Below, in pieces: positions 17,046-25,326 of a stretch of DNA of 64,000 nucleotides. Both the position numbers and the translations under genes were made by a program. Below the pieces are notes generated by a model, which was not told the DNA's origin, searched no databases, and was given only the letters and a program-made list of their open reading frames with translations. Origin of the DNA: an uncultured Clostridia bacterium (lineage in GTDB: Bacteria > Bacillota > Clostridia > TANB77 > CAG-508); the NCBI GenBank assembly GCA_928721565.1, contig OV788638.1:744001-808000 (forward strand), read 5' to 3'. Within the stretch, counting starts at the first letter, position 1; each line of letters opens with the position of its first letter.

Positions 17046-17582
17046 TTAATTATTTTCAGATTCTAATAGACCTAATATATAACCAGCAAACCATGATAAT
17101 CTATCATTATCAACTTCCCCGTAATTGTTATGCTGTTTTTGGCCATTAGAAGTAATTAGAAATTCACCTATGACCCAGCATAATTCTTGTGTCATTATTT
17201 TTTCAGAATACTCTAATGTAAAAAATCTTGGCATGTTTTTAGTTAATGCTAAAGCAACATATTTACTAGCTGCATCTCTATATTCATAATCTGGAAATGT
17301 AAAGAAGAATACAGGGGTTCCATTTTGAGTCTTATTAAATGTAACATTAAAATCATCTATAGTTACATCTTTATTTAAATCTTTGAGCAATAGTCTTTCA
17401 TCATCTTTTAAATTATCTTTTAAATCATTCCATTCCTTTAAAAGATAACTTTTCATAACAGTAGGACCCTGTGACAAAAAACTGCTAAAATTTTTCCAAT
17501 TTTCAAAAATCTCATTAAACATTTTTACATTTGTTAGTTGATATTGTATACTTGTATTAATTTTTTGATTATTTAAATCCAC
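17046..17582 (-). CDS. Hypothetical protein
   Basis: A 178-residue cytosolic protein that I do not recognise. It is helical at the N-terminus (LTNVKMFNEIFENWKNFSSF), followed by a charged segment (DDERLLLKDLNKDVTIDDFN) and a beta-rich part (GTPVFFFTFPDYEYRDAASK). The C-terminus is LSWFAGYILGLLESENN. There is no signal peptide. A GGAGGAAAAA ribosome site precedes the ATG. It is divergent from the polysaccharide deacetylase gene and has its own terminator. Context gives no functional clue. Confidence 0.7.
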   Translation of the reverse strand: MDLNNQKINTSIQYQLTNVKMFNEIFENWKNFSSFLSQGPTVMKSYLLKEWNDLKDNLKDDERLLLKDLNKDVTIDDFNVTFNKTQNGTPVFFFTFPDYEYRDAASKYVALALTKNMPRFFTLEYSEKIMTQELCWVIGEFLITSNGQKQHNNYGEVDNDRLSWFAGYILGLLESENN

Positions 17583-17705
17583 AATTTTTCCTCCTTATAA
17601 ATTTTAACAAAATTATATCATTGAAAAAAATAATAATCAAGTAAAATTCTAACTTGTATTTATCTAACATATAATTATACTATAAATAAAGGAATGGAGA
17701 TTAGA

Positions 17706-18482
17706 ATGAAAAAGAAAATAGATATAATGATAGCACTAATGATAATAATAGTGTTATTATTTTTTATTTGGATACACAAATCAAAATCATTGGCAATAGA
17801 GTTATCAAAGAATAGTGTATTATCAACAGAGATGATTGACAAAGTAGCAACGATAACAAAAAATGAAGAAAAAATAGCATATTTAACATTTGATGATGGA
17901 CCAACAATATCAGTAACACCCAAAATTTTAGATATTTTAAAAGCAGAAGATGTAAAAGCAACATTTTTTGTAATTGGAAAATATGTAGATAAACATCCAG
18001 AAATAGTAAGAAGAGAATATGAAGAAGGACACTATATTGCAAATCATGGATATGATCATGATAATTCAGTGTTATATAAAAGTAATGAAAGCTTTCGAAA
18101 TGAGGTAGAAAAAACAGATATAGCGATAGGAAAAGCAATAGGTGTAGAAGATTATAGTTCGCATATTTTTAGATTTCCAAATGGTTTCATGTCACCTGCT
18201 AATAAATCTAGAAAAAAAGAGGCGTTAAAAATTTTAGAAGAAATGCAATATACATATGTCGATTGGAATTGCTTAAATAATGATTCTGTAAAGAAATATT
18301 CAAAACAGGAACTATTAAATAATTTGAAAAAAACATCAAAAAATAAAGGTTCATTGGTAGTATTAATGCATGATACAAAAGATGTAAGCGATTCTTCTAC
18401 AATATTGAAAGAGTCAATTGAATATTTAAAATCAGAAGGGTATGAGTTCAAAAATTTTTATGATTTGTTACAGAATAATTAA
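17706..18482 (+). CDS. Membrane-anchored polysaccharide deacetylase (NodB domain)
   Basis: About 258 residues. One N-terminal signal-anchor helix (IDIMIALMIIIVLLFFIW) puts a NodB/CE4 domain outside the cell. The metal-binding Asp is in YLTFDDGPT, the two His in NHGYDHD, and a variant of the third motif is FRFPNGF. CE4 enzymes remove acetyl groups from peptidoglycan or other N-acetylated glycans. I start at ATG 17706, because GGAGA lies 5 bases upstream; ATG 17694 has no spaced site. It differs from the PdaA-type gene at 35916. The SH3-CAP gene follows after about 50 bases. Confidence 0.9.
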   Translation: MKKKIDIMIALMIIIVLLFFIWIHKSKSLAIELSKNSVLSTEMIDKVATITKNEEKIAYLTFDDGPTISVTPKILDILKAEDVKATFFVIGKYVDKHPEIVRREYEEGHYIANHGYDHDNSVLYKSNESFRNEVEKTDIAIGKAIGVEDYSSHIFRFPNGFMSPANKSRKKEALKILEEMQYTYVDWNCLNNDSVKKYSKQELLNNLKKTSKNKGSLVVLMHDTKDVSDSSTILKESIEYLKSEGYEFKNFYDLLQNN

Positions 18483-18531
18483 TGTATATAGGACATTCAG
18501 TTAGTCATAAGATTAAAGCAGGGGAAGGTAT

Positions 18532-19287
18532 ATGAAAATTATAACAGTAAAAAAGAAAAACATATTGAAAGTACTTATTGTAATGGTATTTGCTATTGTA
18601 TTGTGTAGATATACTACAGCTTTAGGTATGCAACATTATTATAAAGTGGATTTTTCAACAGGTTTAGTAACTGCAACAACATTAAATGTTAGAAGTGGAC
18701 CTGGTACTAAATATAATGTAATTGCAACTGTTAAGAAAAATGAATATATACGAGTATTTGCTGGAGTTGGTGAATGGTATATTGTTCAGGTAGAAGGGGA
18801 TTATGTTGGTGCAGTAAGCAAAAAATATGTAAAAGCAATTTATCCAAGTTCATCAAATACAGGAACTAATACAAGTACAGGAGGGCAGAGTACAACAACT
18901 GCCATGAATTCTGATGAAAAAGAAGTATTTGACTTGATAAATAAACAAAGAACTAATAATGGACTTTCAGCTTTGAAAGAAGATATTGAAGTACAGAAAG
19001 TTGCCAGAATAAAAGCACAAGATATGGTATCAAATAATTATTTTGCACATGAATCGCCAACATATGGTACACCATTCCAAATGCTAAAAAATTTTAATAT
19101 TTCGTATAAAACTGCAGGTGAAAATATTGCTGCAAATTCTAGCAATAGTTCTGCAGTAACAGCTTGGATGAATTCTTCGGGACATAAAGCTAATATTCTA
19201 AATAGTAATTTTAATTATACAGGGATTGGAGTTGTAAGCAGTAATAAATATGGAAAAATATATGTTCAAATGTTTATAGGCAAATAG
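18532..19287 (+). CDS. Secreted SH3b-CAP domain protein
   Basis: 251 residues. A signal peptide or anchor (KKKNILKVLIVMVFAIVLC) is followed by a bacterial SH3 domain at about 35-95 (TTLNVRSGPGTKYNVIATVK, GEWYIVQVEGDYVGAVSKKY). A Ser/Thr/Gly linker precedes a CAP/SCP domain at about 122-251 (EVFDLINKQRTNNGLSAL, YFAHESPTYGTPFQML, AGENIA, WMNSSGHKANIL). The CAP His and Glu residues are kept. SH3b probably binds the cell wall; the CAP domain resembles the spore-coat and secreted YkwD-type proteins, whose activity is unclear. Confidence 0.92.
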   Translation: MKIITVKKKNILKVLIVMVFAIVLCRYTTALGMQHYYKVDFSTGLVTATTLNVRSGPGTKYNVIATVKKNEYIRVFAGVGEWYIVQVEGDYVGAVSKKYVKAIYPSSSNTGTNTSTGGQSTTTAMNSDEKEVFDLINKQRTNNGLSALKEDIEVQKVARIKAQDMVSNNYFAHESPTYGTPFQMLKNFNISYKTAGENIAANSSNSSAVTAWMNSSGHKANILNSNFNYTGIGVVSSNKYGKIYVQMFIGK

Positions 19288-19317
19288 AGATATAATTTAA
19301 TTATTTTAAACTATAAA

Positions 19318-19352
19318 AACACGAGTTTTGCTGTTGTTGCAGAACTCGTGTT
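19318..19352. terminator. Bidirectional terminator
   Basis: AACACGAGTT and AACTCGTGTT form a 10-bp stem between two convergent genes. Confidence 0.75.
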
Positions 19353-19364
19353 AATTTATAAACT

Positions 19365-20765
19365 TTACTTTGATAATTCATAAATTGCTTCAGCATAAAT
19401 TTTACAAGATAAAATTAATTTATCAATATCAATAAATTCATTAGCTTGATGGCACATATCAGTATCACCAGGGAAATTAGCTCCAAAAGATACACAATTT
19501 TCAAAAGCTCTAGCATAAGTACCACCGCCAATAGCAATAGGTTCTGCATTTGAACCAGTCATTTTATTAAAAATATCACAAAGTGTTTTAACTAAATGAT
19601 TATCTTTAGAAACATATAGAGGATTTTGTCTTCCTGCAACATACGTATCAAGAGAATATTTTTTGCATTCTAAATCAATCAAATTGGCTACAGTATCAAT
19701 TGTTGTATTTATAGGAATTCTTAGGTTTATGCCAATTTGTAGATAACTTTCATAAAATTTTAAATTTCCAACATTTAAAGTAAGTTTTCCAGATTCATCT
19801 TCAAAGTTAATTCCTAAAGATTTTCCATTAAATTCTGTTCCAATATGTTTTTCAAAGAATTCCAATAATTTAATGTTGTAGTCAAAATGTTTGAAAATTT
19901 TGTTTAACAAAATTAACATAGGAGAAATTGCATTTTTACCTAATTCAGGATGAGCAGAATGGGATTGAATGCCTGTTGAGTGTAAAGTTATTGAATTATT
20001 ATTAATAGAATAATTAATATCAAATTTTAATTCTTTAACTTTTTCTTCAATAAAATCTATAACATCTGATATATTAATTTGTGAATTATCAATATCAAGA
20101 GTAATATCATATTTTTTTGGTACAACATTAATTGCATTATTATTACAGTCTATATTAGAAATTTTTATTGGAAGATTTGAATATTTGTTGTAATCATCTT
20201 TTATATAAATTGTGGAAATTCCTTTTTCAGCGTAGATACAAGGAAAATCAGCATCAGGACTAAAACTTATAGTAGGCAGTTCTTCAACTTCTTTATAATG
20301 TTTAATACATTTCCATGCTTTTTCTTCATTAATTCCTAAAATAAGACGAACTCTACAATTGATTTTTTGAGTATCTTTTATTGTTTTCATTGCATATAGT
20401 GAAGCAATAACTGGACCTTTGTCATCTATAGCACCACGTCCGAAAATTTTATTATTTTTTACTGTTGCTTCAAATGGTGGAGTGTCCCATCCATCTCCAC
20501 TAGGAACTACATCTAAATGACCAATAATTCCTATAAGTTTTTCTCCTTCTCCAAATTCTATGTAACCACAATAACCGTCAAGATTTTTAGTTTTAAAACC
20601 TAATTTTTTTCCTAAATTTAATGTATATTCTAATGCTTCTTTGGCATATTTTCCAAATGGCATATCAGGATTATTTGTTTCTTCTGAAATACTTGGAATA
20701 TTTATAAGATTACAAGTTTCTTTTATAATTTCATTTTTTAATTTTTCGATATATTCTTCAAACAT
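19365..20765 (-). CDS. Sapep/PepV-family dipeptidase (M20)
   Basis: A 466-residue cytosolic metallopeptidase of the M20 family, Sapep/PepV type, which hydrolyses dipeptides using two metal ions. The metal site and catalytic residues lie in GIIGHLDVVPSGDGWDTPPF and FGRGAIDDKGPVIASLYAM, then LGINEEKAWKCIKHY and SFSPDADFPC. The inserted lid domain (about 200-350) contains HSAHPELGKNAISP. The C-terminal motif is IAIGGGTYARAFENCVSFG followed by HQANEFI. The start has GGAGGTAATTA upstream. It is convergent with the SH3-CAP gene and downstream of the RluA gene. Confidence 0.95.
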   Translation of the reverse strand: MFEEYIEKLKNEIIKETCNLINIPSISEETNNPDMPFGKYAKEALEYTLNLGKKLGFKTKNLDGYCGYIEFGEGEKLIGIIGHLDVVPSGDGWDTPPFEATVKNNKIFGRGAIDDKGPVIASLYAMKTIKDTQKINCRVRLILGINEEKAWKCIKHYKEVEELPTISFSPDADFPCIYAEKGISTIYIKDDYNKYSNLPIKISNIDCNNNAINVVPKKYDITLDIDNSQINISDVIDFIEEKVKELKFDINYSINNNSITLHSTGIQSHSAHPELGKNAISPMLILLNKIFKHFDYNIKLLEFFEKHIGTEFNGKSLGINFEDESGKLTLNVGNLKFYESYLQIGINLRIPINTTIDTVANLIDLECKKYSLDTYVAGRQNPLYVSKDNHLVKTLCDIFNKMTGSNAEPIAIGGGTYARAFENCVSFGANFPGDTDMCHQANEFIDIDKLILSCKIYAEAIYELSK

Positions 20766-20876
20766 ATTAATTACCTCCTAGTAGATTATAATATAAAATA
20801 TGTTAGATAGCAATGAATATTCTACTAAATCATATGAGTTTAAAAATTTTTATGATTTATTACAATAAAACAGTGG

Positions 20877-21731
20877 CTAACTAAGAGTCACTGTTTTTCC
20901 ATTTAAATAATTTAAAATTCCACTATCTGTTTTAAAATTAAAAGTAAGTTCACAAGCTGTAAGTTGTTGATATTTAAAACCAAAATCTTTATTAACAGAG
21001 TTAATACCATATTTGCCATCACCAATAATTGGATAGCCTATATGAGCTAAGTGAGCTCTTATTTGGTGCGTTTTACCAGTTTCAATTTGAACTTCTAATA
21101 AAGCGGAATTATTTTTATATTCTTTTACAACTGTATAAGAAGTAATAATTTTACTATATCCTGTTTTAAAGGTGTCAGAAATATACACCATTGATTTTTT
21201 ATTATATTTAAATAAATAAGCTTCAAGTCTAGCTTTTTTTATTTTGGGAATACCATATACTAAAGCTAAGTATTTTTTTTCAATCTCATGTTTTTTAAAT
21301 TTATCAAATAAAATATTTAAAGCTATATCATTTTTGGCAAATAAAACAAGACCATTTGTATTTCTGTCTAACCTATGGCATGGCATAGGTAAAAAGGCAC
21401 TGTTAGAGTATTTTGAATGAACAATAGTTGTTAAGCTGTTATTACCTGTAACTTCTAGATTAGACGGTTTATTTATAATTAAGATATTCTCATCTTCAAA
21501 AATGATATCTAAGTCAATATTTGGATAAAGCATATTATCTGAGATGTAAACAAGAATCTCATTTCCTGTATATATAGTGCAATCTTTATTTGTTCGTACT
21601 CCATCAATTTTTACATCTTTTTGTCGTAAAGCTTTGTACAACATATTTGGAGATAAATACGGAAATGTATCTAATATAAATTTTGTTAGTTTTTTATTAT
21701 CATATTTTTGTGGTACTATTAATTTTTTCAT
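20877..21731 (-). CDS. RluA-family RNA pseudouridine synthase
   Basis: About 284 residues. An S4-like N-terminal segment (KFILDTFPYLSPNMLYKALR, KDVKIDGVRTNKD) precedes the pseudouridine synthase domain. The catalytic Asp is in CHRLDRNTNGLVLFAKN; supporting motifs are KKYLALVYG and the substrate-binding TGKTHQIRAHLAHIGYPIIG. It isomerises uridine in 23S rRNA, or possibly tRNA; the exact site cannot be told from sequence. I take the ATG at 21731 because AAAGGA precedes it; the longer frame from 21770 lacks a site. A second RluA-type gene lies at 31907. Confidence 0.92.
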   Translation of the reverse strand: MKKLIVPQKYDNKKLTKFILDTFPYLSPNMLYKALRQKDVKIDGVRTNKDCTIYTGNEILVYISDNMLYPNIDLDIIFEDENILIINKPSNLEVTGNNSLTTIVHSKYSNSAFLPMPCHRLDRNTNGLVLFAKNDIALNILFDKFKKHEIEKKYLALVYGIPKIKKARLEAYLFKYNKKSMVYISDTFKTGYSKIITSYTVVKEYKNNSALLEVQIETGKTHQIRAHLAHIGYPIIGDGKYGINSVNKDFGFKYQQLTACELTFNFKTDSGILNYLNGKTVTLS

Positions 21732-21947
21732 AATCAAATCCTTTTTATATAATATAGATAAGAATAACATATTTCTATGTTTTATTCAAGACCTTATGAT
21801 AAACAGTCAATCAAAACTGTTGCCTCGTAATCTATTAGATAGTAATAAATCTAATAAAATTAGTAACGATAAATTCATGTGAATTATATTGTGCAAAAAT
21901 ATCTATTATGTTAGAATGGAAATATAAATAAAGGAGGGGGATTTTAG

Positions 21948-22217
21948 ATGAAAAAATTAAAAAAAATATTTTTTTGCATAATTGGTAATGTTATTTTAGG
22001 TGCAATTGGGGTTCGAAATGTTGTTTATGCAGATGTAATTGGCCCAATGACAATTCCTATCTATTCGCCATTATACTATATAGCAATAATTTTATCTGTG
22101 GTTATTGTTATGACTGTTTCAATATGTATATTAAGAAAAATATATAAAGAAAATCAAGAAGAAAAAAATGAAACCGAAGAAAATAGAGGAGGGATAGATA
22201 GTGAATCCAAGTTATAG
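21948..22217 (+). CDS. Small membrane protein with signal-like N-terminus
   Basis: 89 residues that I do not recognise. The N-terminus (KKLKKIFFCIIGNVILGAIG, then VVYADV) looks like a signal peptide with an AxA-like cleavage region. One further helix (YYIAIILSVVIVMTVSICIL) is followed by a charged Lys/Glu/Asn tail. The AAGGAGGGGGA ribosome site is very strong. It overlaps the next gene by 17 bases, so the two are translationally linked. It is the first gene of a four-gene membrane cassette. Confidence 0.7.
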   Translation: MKKLKKIFFCIIGNVILGAIGVRNVVYADVIGPMTIPIYSPLYYIAIILSVVIVMTVSICILRKIYKENQEEKNETEENRGGIDSESKL

Positions 22218-22665
22218 AATTGCAGCAAGTGTTGGAAATAATGAAATAAAACTATCACCAACGATAATAATACATTATAGTACATATTCGTACCAAGAGG
22301 GATTATCAACTTTCTTGATAATATTAGCAAGTGCTAGTATACTATCAGTAATGAGTATTGTAATAGCATATATAATAGGAATAAGAAAAAGAGATATTTG
22401 TAGTGTATTAGTTACTAATATTATGCTGAAAACAATAGCAGGAGGAATTTTGAAAATATTAGAATGCTTATATTTAGAAAATCCATTTATAGTTTTAGCA
22501 TTAGCTATAGTTACTATTATTAGTGAAGGATTAATATATAATAAGATTTTAAAATATAAGAAACATAAAGGAATAACTGTGTCAATAATATGTAATATTG
22601 GAATAATTATATTAAGTATAATAATTGGAAGAATACAAAATCTTATATGGATTAGAGGAATTTAG
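22201..22665 (+). CDS. Integral membrane protein, paralogue of the gene at 23729
   Basis: 154 residues from a GTG start behind AGGAGGGATAGATA. An extracytoplasmic N-terminal segment of about 35 residues is followed by four predicted helices. The segment IIGIRKRDICSVLVTNI and EGLIYNKILKYKKHKG recur, with changes, in the 114-residue protein at 23729 (IIGVRKRNDIITIITVN; EGKIYNKMLKFEKISG). The family is unknown to me; similar membrane proteins are common in gut Clostridia. It is co-transcribed with an MFS carrier. Confidence 0.75.
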   Translation: MNPSYRIAASVGNNEIKLSPTIIIHYSTYSYQEGLSTFLIILASASILSVMSIVIAYIIGIRKRDICSVLVTNIMLKTIAGGILKILECLYLENPFIVLALAIVTIISEGLIYNKILKYKKHKGITVSIICNIGIIILSIIIGRIQNLIWIRGI

Positions 22666-22685
22666 CGAAAGAGAGAGAAGAAATC

Positions 22686-23732
22686 ATGAAAATAAAAATA
22701 GTAGGAATATACAGTGTTATTCATTTTATTGTTGATTTATCATGTTCAATTTTAGTTAGTAATTTAGTAACTAAAAAAATTGGGTTAGGTACAAATTTAT
22801 TTGTAGCAATACTTATATATAATTTTTTGGCATTTGCAATGCAACTACCAATAGGAACAATTGCAGACAAAATAAATAAAAATGCAATATGTTCTGCAAT
22901 TGGATGTTTATTAGTTGCGGTAGCATATGGATTTTCTAATTTAGGTGTTATATCATGTATTATTGCAGGAATAGGAAATGCAATGTTTCATGTTGGTGGT
23001 GGAATTGATGTATTAAATATAAGTGATAAAAAAGCCACATTATCTGGAATATTTGTATCAACAGGTGCAATTGGGATATTTTTAGGTGGTAAATCTGTTG
23101 CAATAGAATTTAATAAATATTATATAATAATTTTGATATTATTAATTTCTTCAGGATTATTATTTTGGTTATACAGTAAGATAAAAGGGAAGATTAATAA
23201 TGCTAAAATAAAAAGAGTAAAACTTAATAAAAATGAGTGGATTTCAATAATATGTATATTTATAACTGTATGTATAAGAAGTTATGTTGGAATGATATTA
23301 ACATTTTCTTGGAAATCTTCATTTTGTTTAGCATTTTTGTCAATATTAGGTGTTGTGTTTGGTAAAATGTTAGGAGGAATAATAGGAGACAAAATTGGGT
23401 TTGAAAAAATATCTATTTCTCTTTTTATATCTGCAGTATGTTTTATATTTGCATTTAATAATCCTATAATTGGAATAATTGCAATATTACTATTTAATAT
23501 GACAATGCCGATTACTTTAGTTAGTTTGAGCAATATTTTGGATAATAATAAAGGTTTTGCTTTTGGATTACTTACATTAGCATTATTTGTAGGAGCTGTA
23601 CCAACATTTATAGGATCTAACCAATTATTTACTCCAATAGGCTTATTTACTATAACATTAATATCATCGGTAATTTTATATATTGCTTTAATTTATTACA
23701 ACAAAAATCTTTTAAAGGAAGAAGAACAATGA
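22686..23732 (+). CDS. MFS transporter
   Basis: 348 residues with about 10-12 hydrophobic segments. The region PIGTIADKINKNAICSAIGC matches the MFS loop 2-3 motif (G-xx-aDk), and FHVGGGIDVLNISDKKATLS resembles the helix 4-5 region of Fsr-type (fosmidomycin resistance-like) carriers. It is slightly shorter than the usual 380-400 residues. The substrate is unknown. The gene lies between two paralogous membrane protein genes and overlaps the next by 4 bases (ATGA). Confidence 0.85.
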   Translation: MKIKIVGIYSVIHFIVDLSCSILVSNLVTKKIGLGTNLFVAILIYNFLAFAMQLPIGTIADKINKNAICSAIGCLLVAVAYGFSNLGVISCIIAGIGNAMFHVGGGIDVLNISDKKATLSGIFVSTGAIGIFLGGKSVAIEFNKYYIIILILLISSGLLFWLYSKIKGKINNAKIKRVKLNKNEWISIICIFITVCIRSYVGMILTFSWKSSFCLAFLSILGVVFGKMLGGIIGDKIGFEKISISLFISAVCFIFAFNNPIIGIIAILLFNMTMPITLVSLSNILDNNKGFAFGLLTLALFVGAVPTFIGSNQLFTPIGLFTITLISSVILYIALIYYNKNLLKEEEQ

Positions 23733-24073
23733 TAAAAAATTTAATAGTTTCACTAATATCGACAATAATTATTGAATTAGCTATTTCAATAATTATAGGT
23801 GTAAGAAAAAGAAATGATATTATAACAATAATAACAGTAAATACATTAACAAATCCAATAGTAGTTTTTATAGCAAACATTGTGTATATACTAAAAAATG
23901 TATTATTGTATTGGACAATAGTTATTGCTTTAGAAATTATAGTGATTTTTATAGAAGGGAAAATATATAATAAAATGCTGAAATTTGAAAAGATATCAGG
24001 GATGAAATTATCTTTTGTAAATAATGTATTATCTTTTGGAACAGGTTTAATAATAAACTTTATCGCAAATTAA
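23729..24073 (+). CDS. Integral membrane protein, paralogue of the gene at 22201
   Basis: 114 residues with three or four helices. It shares the RKR-D-I and EG-IYNK-LK-EK-G segments with the 154-residue protein upstream but lacks its extracytoplasmic N-terminal part. The start overlaps the MFS stop, so translation is coupled. Function unknown. It is the last gene of the cassette. Confidence 0.75.
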   Translation: MIKNLIVSLISTIIIELAISIIIGVRKRNDIITIITVNTLTNPIVVFIANIVYILKNVLLYWTIVIALEIIVIFIEGKIYNKMLKFEKISGMKLSFVNNVLSFGTGLIINFIAN

Positions 24074-24202
24074 AAACATAGAAAAACAGAGAAAAAATGA
24101 ATAAAATGCAATAAAATAGAGAAAAATATACATGAACAACTATATAAATCAGACTAAAAAAGTATAAAAACGGTTAAAACAGCTTAAAACAGGATATAAA
24201 AT

Positions 24203-24231
24203 TTGCAAAAAGAGTATAAATATGGTATAAT
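24203..24231 (+). promoter_or_regulatory. Promoter of the M23 peptidase gene
   Basis: TTGCAA (24203-24208), a 17-base spacer and TATAAT (24226-24231). It overlaps the apparent TTG start of the open frame, showing that this TTG is not the true start. Confidence 0.75.
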
Positions 24232-24262
24232 AATACTTGTCGCGTTAAAAAGGAGAGTGTAT

Positions 24263-25276
24263 ATTATTTTTAAAAGAACGATAAAATACTATACTAAAGA
24301 AAGTTGCAAACTTTTTAGCATAATGGCAGTAGCATTGGTAGTAATACTAGCGATTATTTTATTAAAATATAAACCAATCTATAAAGTAACCATATCAGGT
24401 AAAGAAATAGGTTATGTAGATAATGATACAGATCTAAAAGAAAGAATACAAAAAGAAATTATAGAAATGCAAGGTAAAAATATAGATTTTGTTTCATTAG
24501 ATGATATGCCAAATTATGAATTTAAATTAGTAAATAGAAATCAAGAAACGAATGAAGAAGAAATAATGATAGCATTAAAAGAAAATGCAAAAATAATGTA
24601 TAAATATTATGCAGTAATTTTAAATAATGAAACAGTTGGCTTAGTAGATAATATTGATGAAGCAGAACAAGCTGTGAATCAAATAAAAGATGAGTATAAA
24701 GATGACGCTGTTAATTTGGAATTGAGTGTAGTAGAAAACTATACAGAAAATATTGATGAAATAAACATGGAAACAGTTCAAGTTGCACAAGCACAAGTTG
24801 AAGAAAAAGTTTCAACACTTGTAGCAGAAAAAGAAGCGGAAGAACAAGCTCAAAAAGAAGAAGAAGAAAAGAGTAAATATCCAAATGTAAATGGAGTACT
24901 TTTAGCAGTTACTCCAGTAAGTGGAAGTATAACATCCAGATTTGGTGTATCTAGTAGCATTAGATCAGGAGCACATACGGGAACAGATATAGCAGCACCT
25001 ACAGGAACACCAATTAAAGCTGTAGCTTCAGGAACTGTAACATTTGCAGAAAAAAGTGGACCATATGGAAATTTGATAAAGATTACACATGAAAATGGTG
25101 TAGAAACTTGGTATGGACATTGTAGTAAATTATATGCGACAGTTGGACAAAAAGTAGAAGCAGGAGATATTATAGCAGCAGTAGGTTCAACAGGTAATTC
25201 AACAGGACCGCACTTACATTTAGAAATAAGAATTGATGGAACTGCAATAAATCCACAAAATTATTTATATAAATAA
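24263..25276 (+). CDS. Membrane-anchored M23 peptidase (LytM type)
   Basis: About 337 residues from a probable ATT start codon at 24263, 7 bases after AGGAG (24251-24255); GTG 24257 is too close and no ATG follows until 24323. One N-terminal helix (SIMAVALVVILAIILLKY) is followed by an extracellular stalk with a repeated ISGKEIGYVDN / LNNETVGLVDNIDEA unit and a Glu/Lys linker. The C-terminal M23 domain has zinc ligands in AHTGTDIAAPTGTPI and the HLHLEIR motif, plus WYGHCSKLYATVGQKVEAG. Such enzymes cut peptide cross-links of peptidoglycan. The catalytic residues are intact. Confidence 0.9.
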   Translation: MIFKRTIKYYTKESCKLFSIMAVALVVILAIILLKYKPIYKVTISGKEIGYVDNDTDLKERIQKEIIEMQGKNIDFVSLDDMPNYEFKLVNRNQETNEEEIMIALKENAKIMYKYYAVILNNETVGLVDNIDEAEQAVNQIKDEYKDDAVNLELSVVENYTENIDEINMETVQVAQAQVEEKVSTLVAEKEAEEQAQKEEEEKSKYPNVNGVLLAVTPVSGSITSRFGVSSSIRSGAHTGTDIAAPTGTPIKAVASGTVTFAEKSGPYGNLIKITHENGVETWYGHCSKLYATVGQKVEAGDIIAAVGSTGNSTGPHLHLEIRIDGTAINPQNYLYK

Positions 25277-25320
25277 AAAAAGTTGTCAAAAGGAATGACC
25301 TTTTTGACAACTTTTTTTTT
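25276..25320. terminator. Bidirectional terminator
   Basis: AAAGTTGTCAAAAGG pairs with CCTTTTTGACAACTTT, with T tracts on both sides, between convergent genes. Its stem is nearly identical to the one after ftsZ at 47702. Confidence 0.85.
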
Positions 25321-25326
25321 GTATAA

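Noticed and set aside
24203..24262. TTG 24203 as start of the M23 peptidase
   Set aside because: It is the -35 box of a promoter and lies upstream of the ribosome site.
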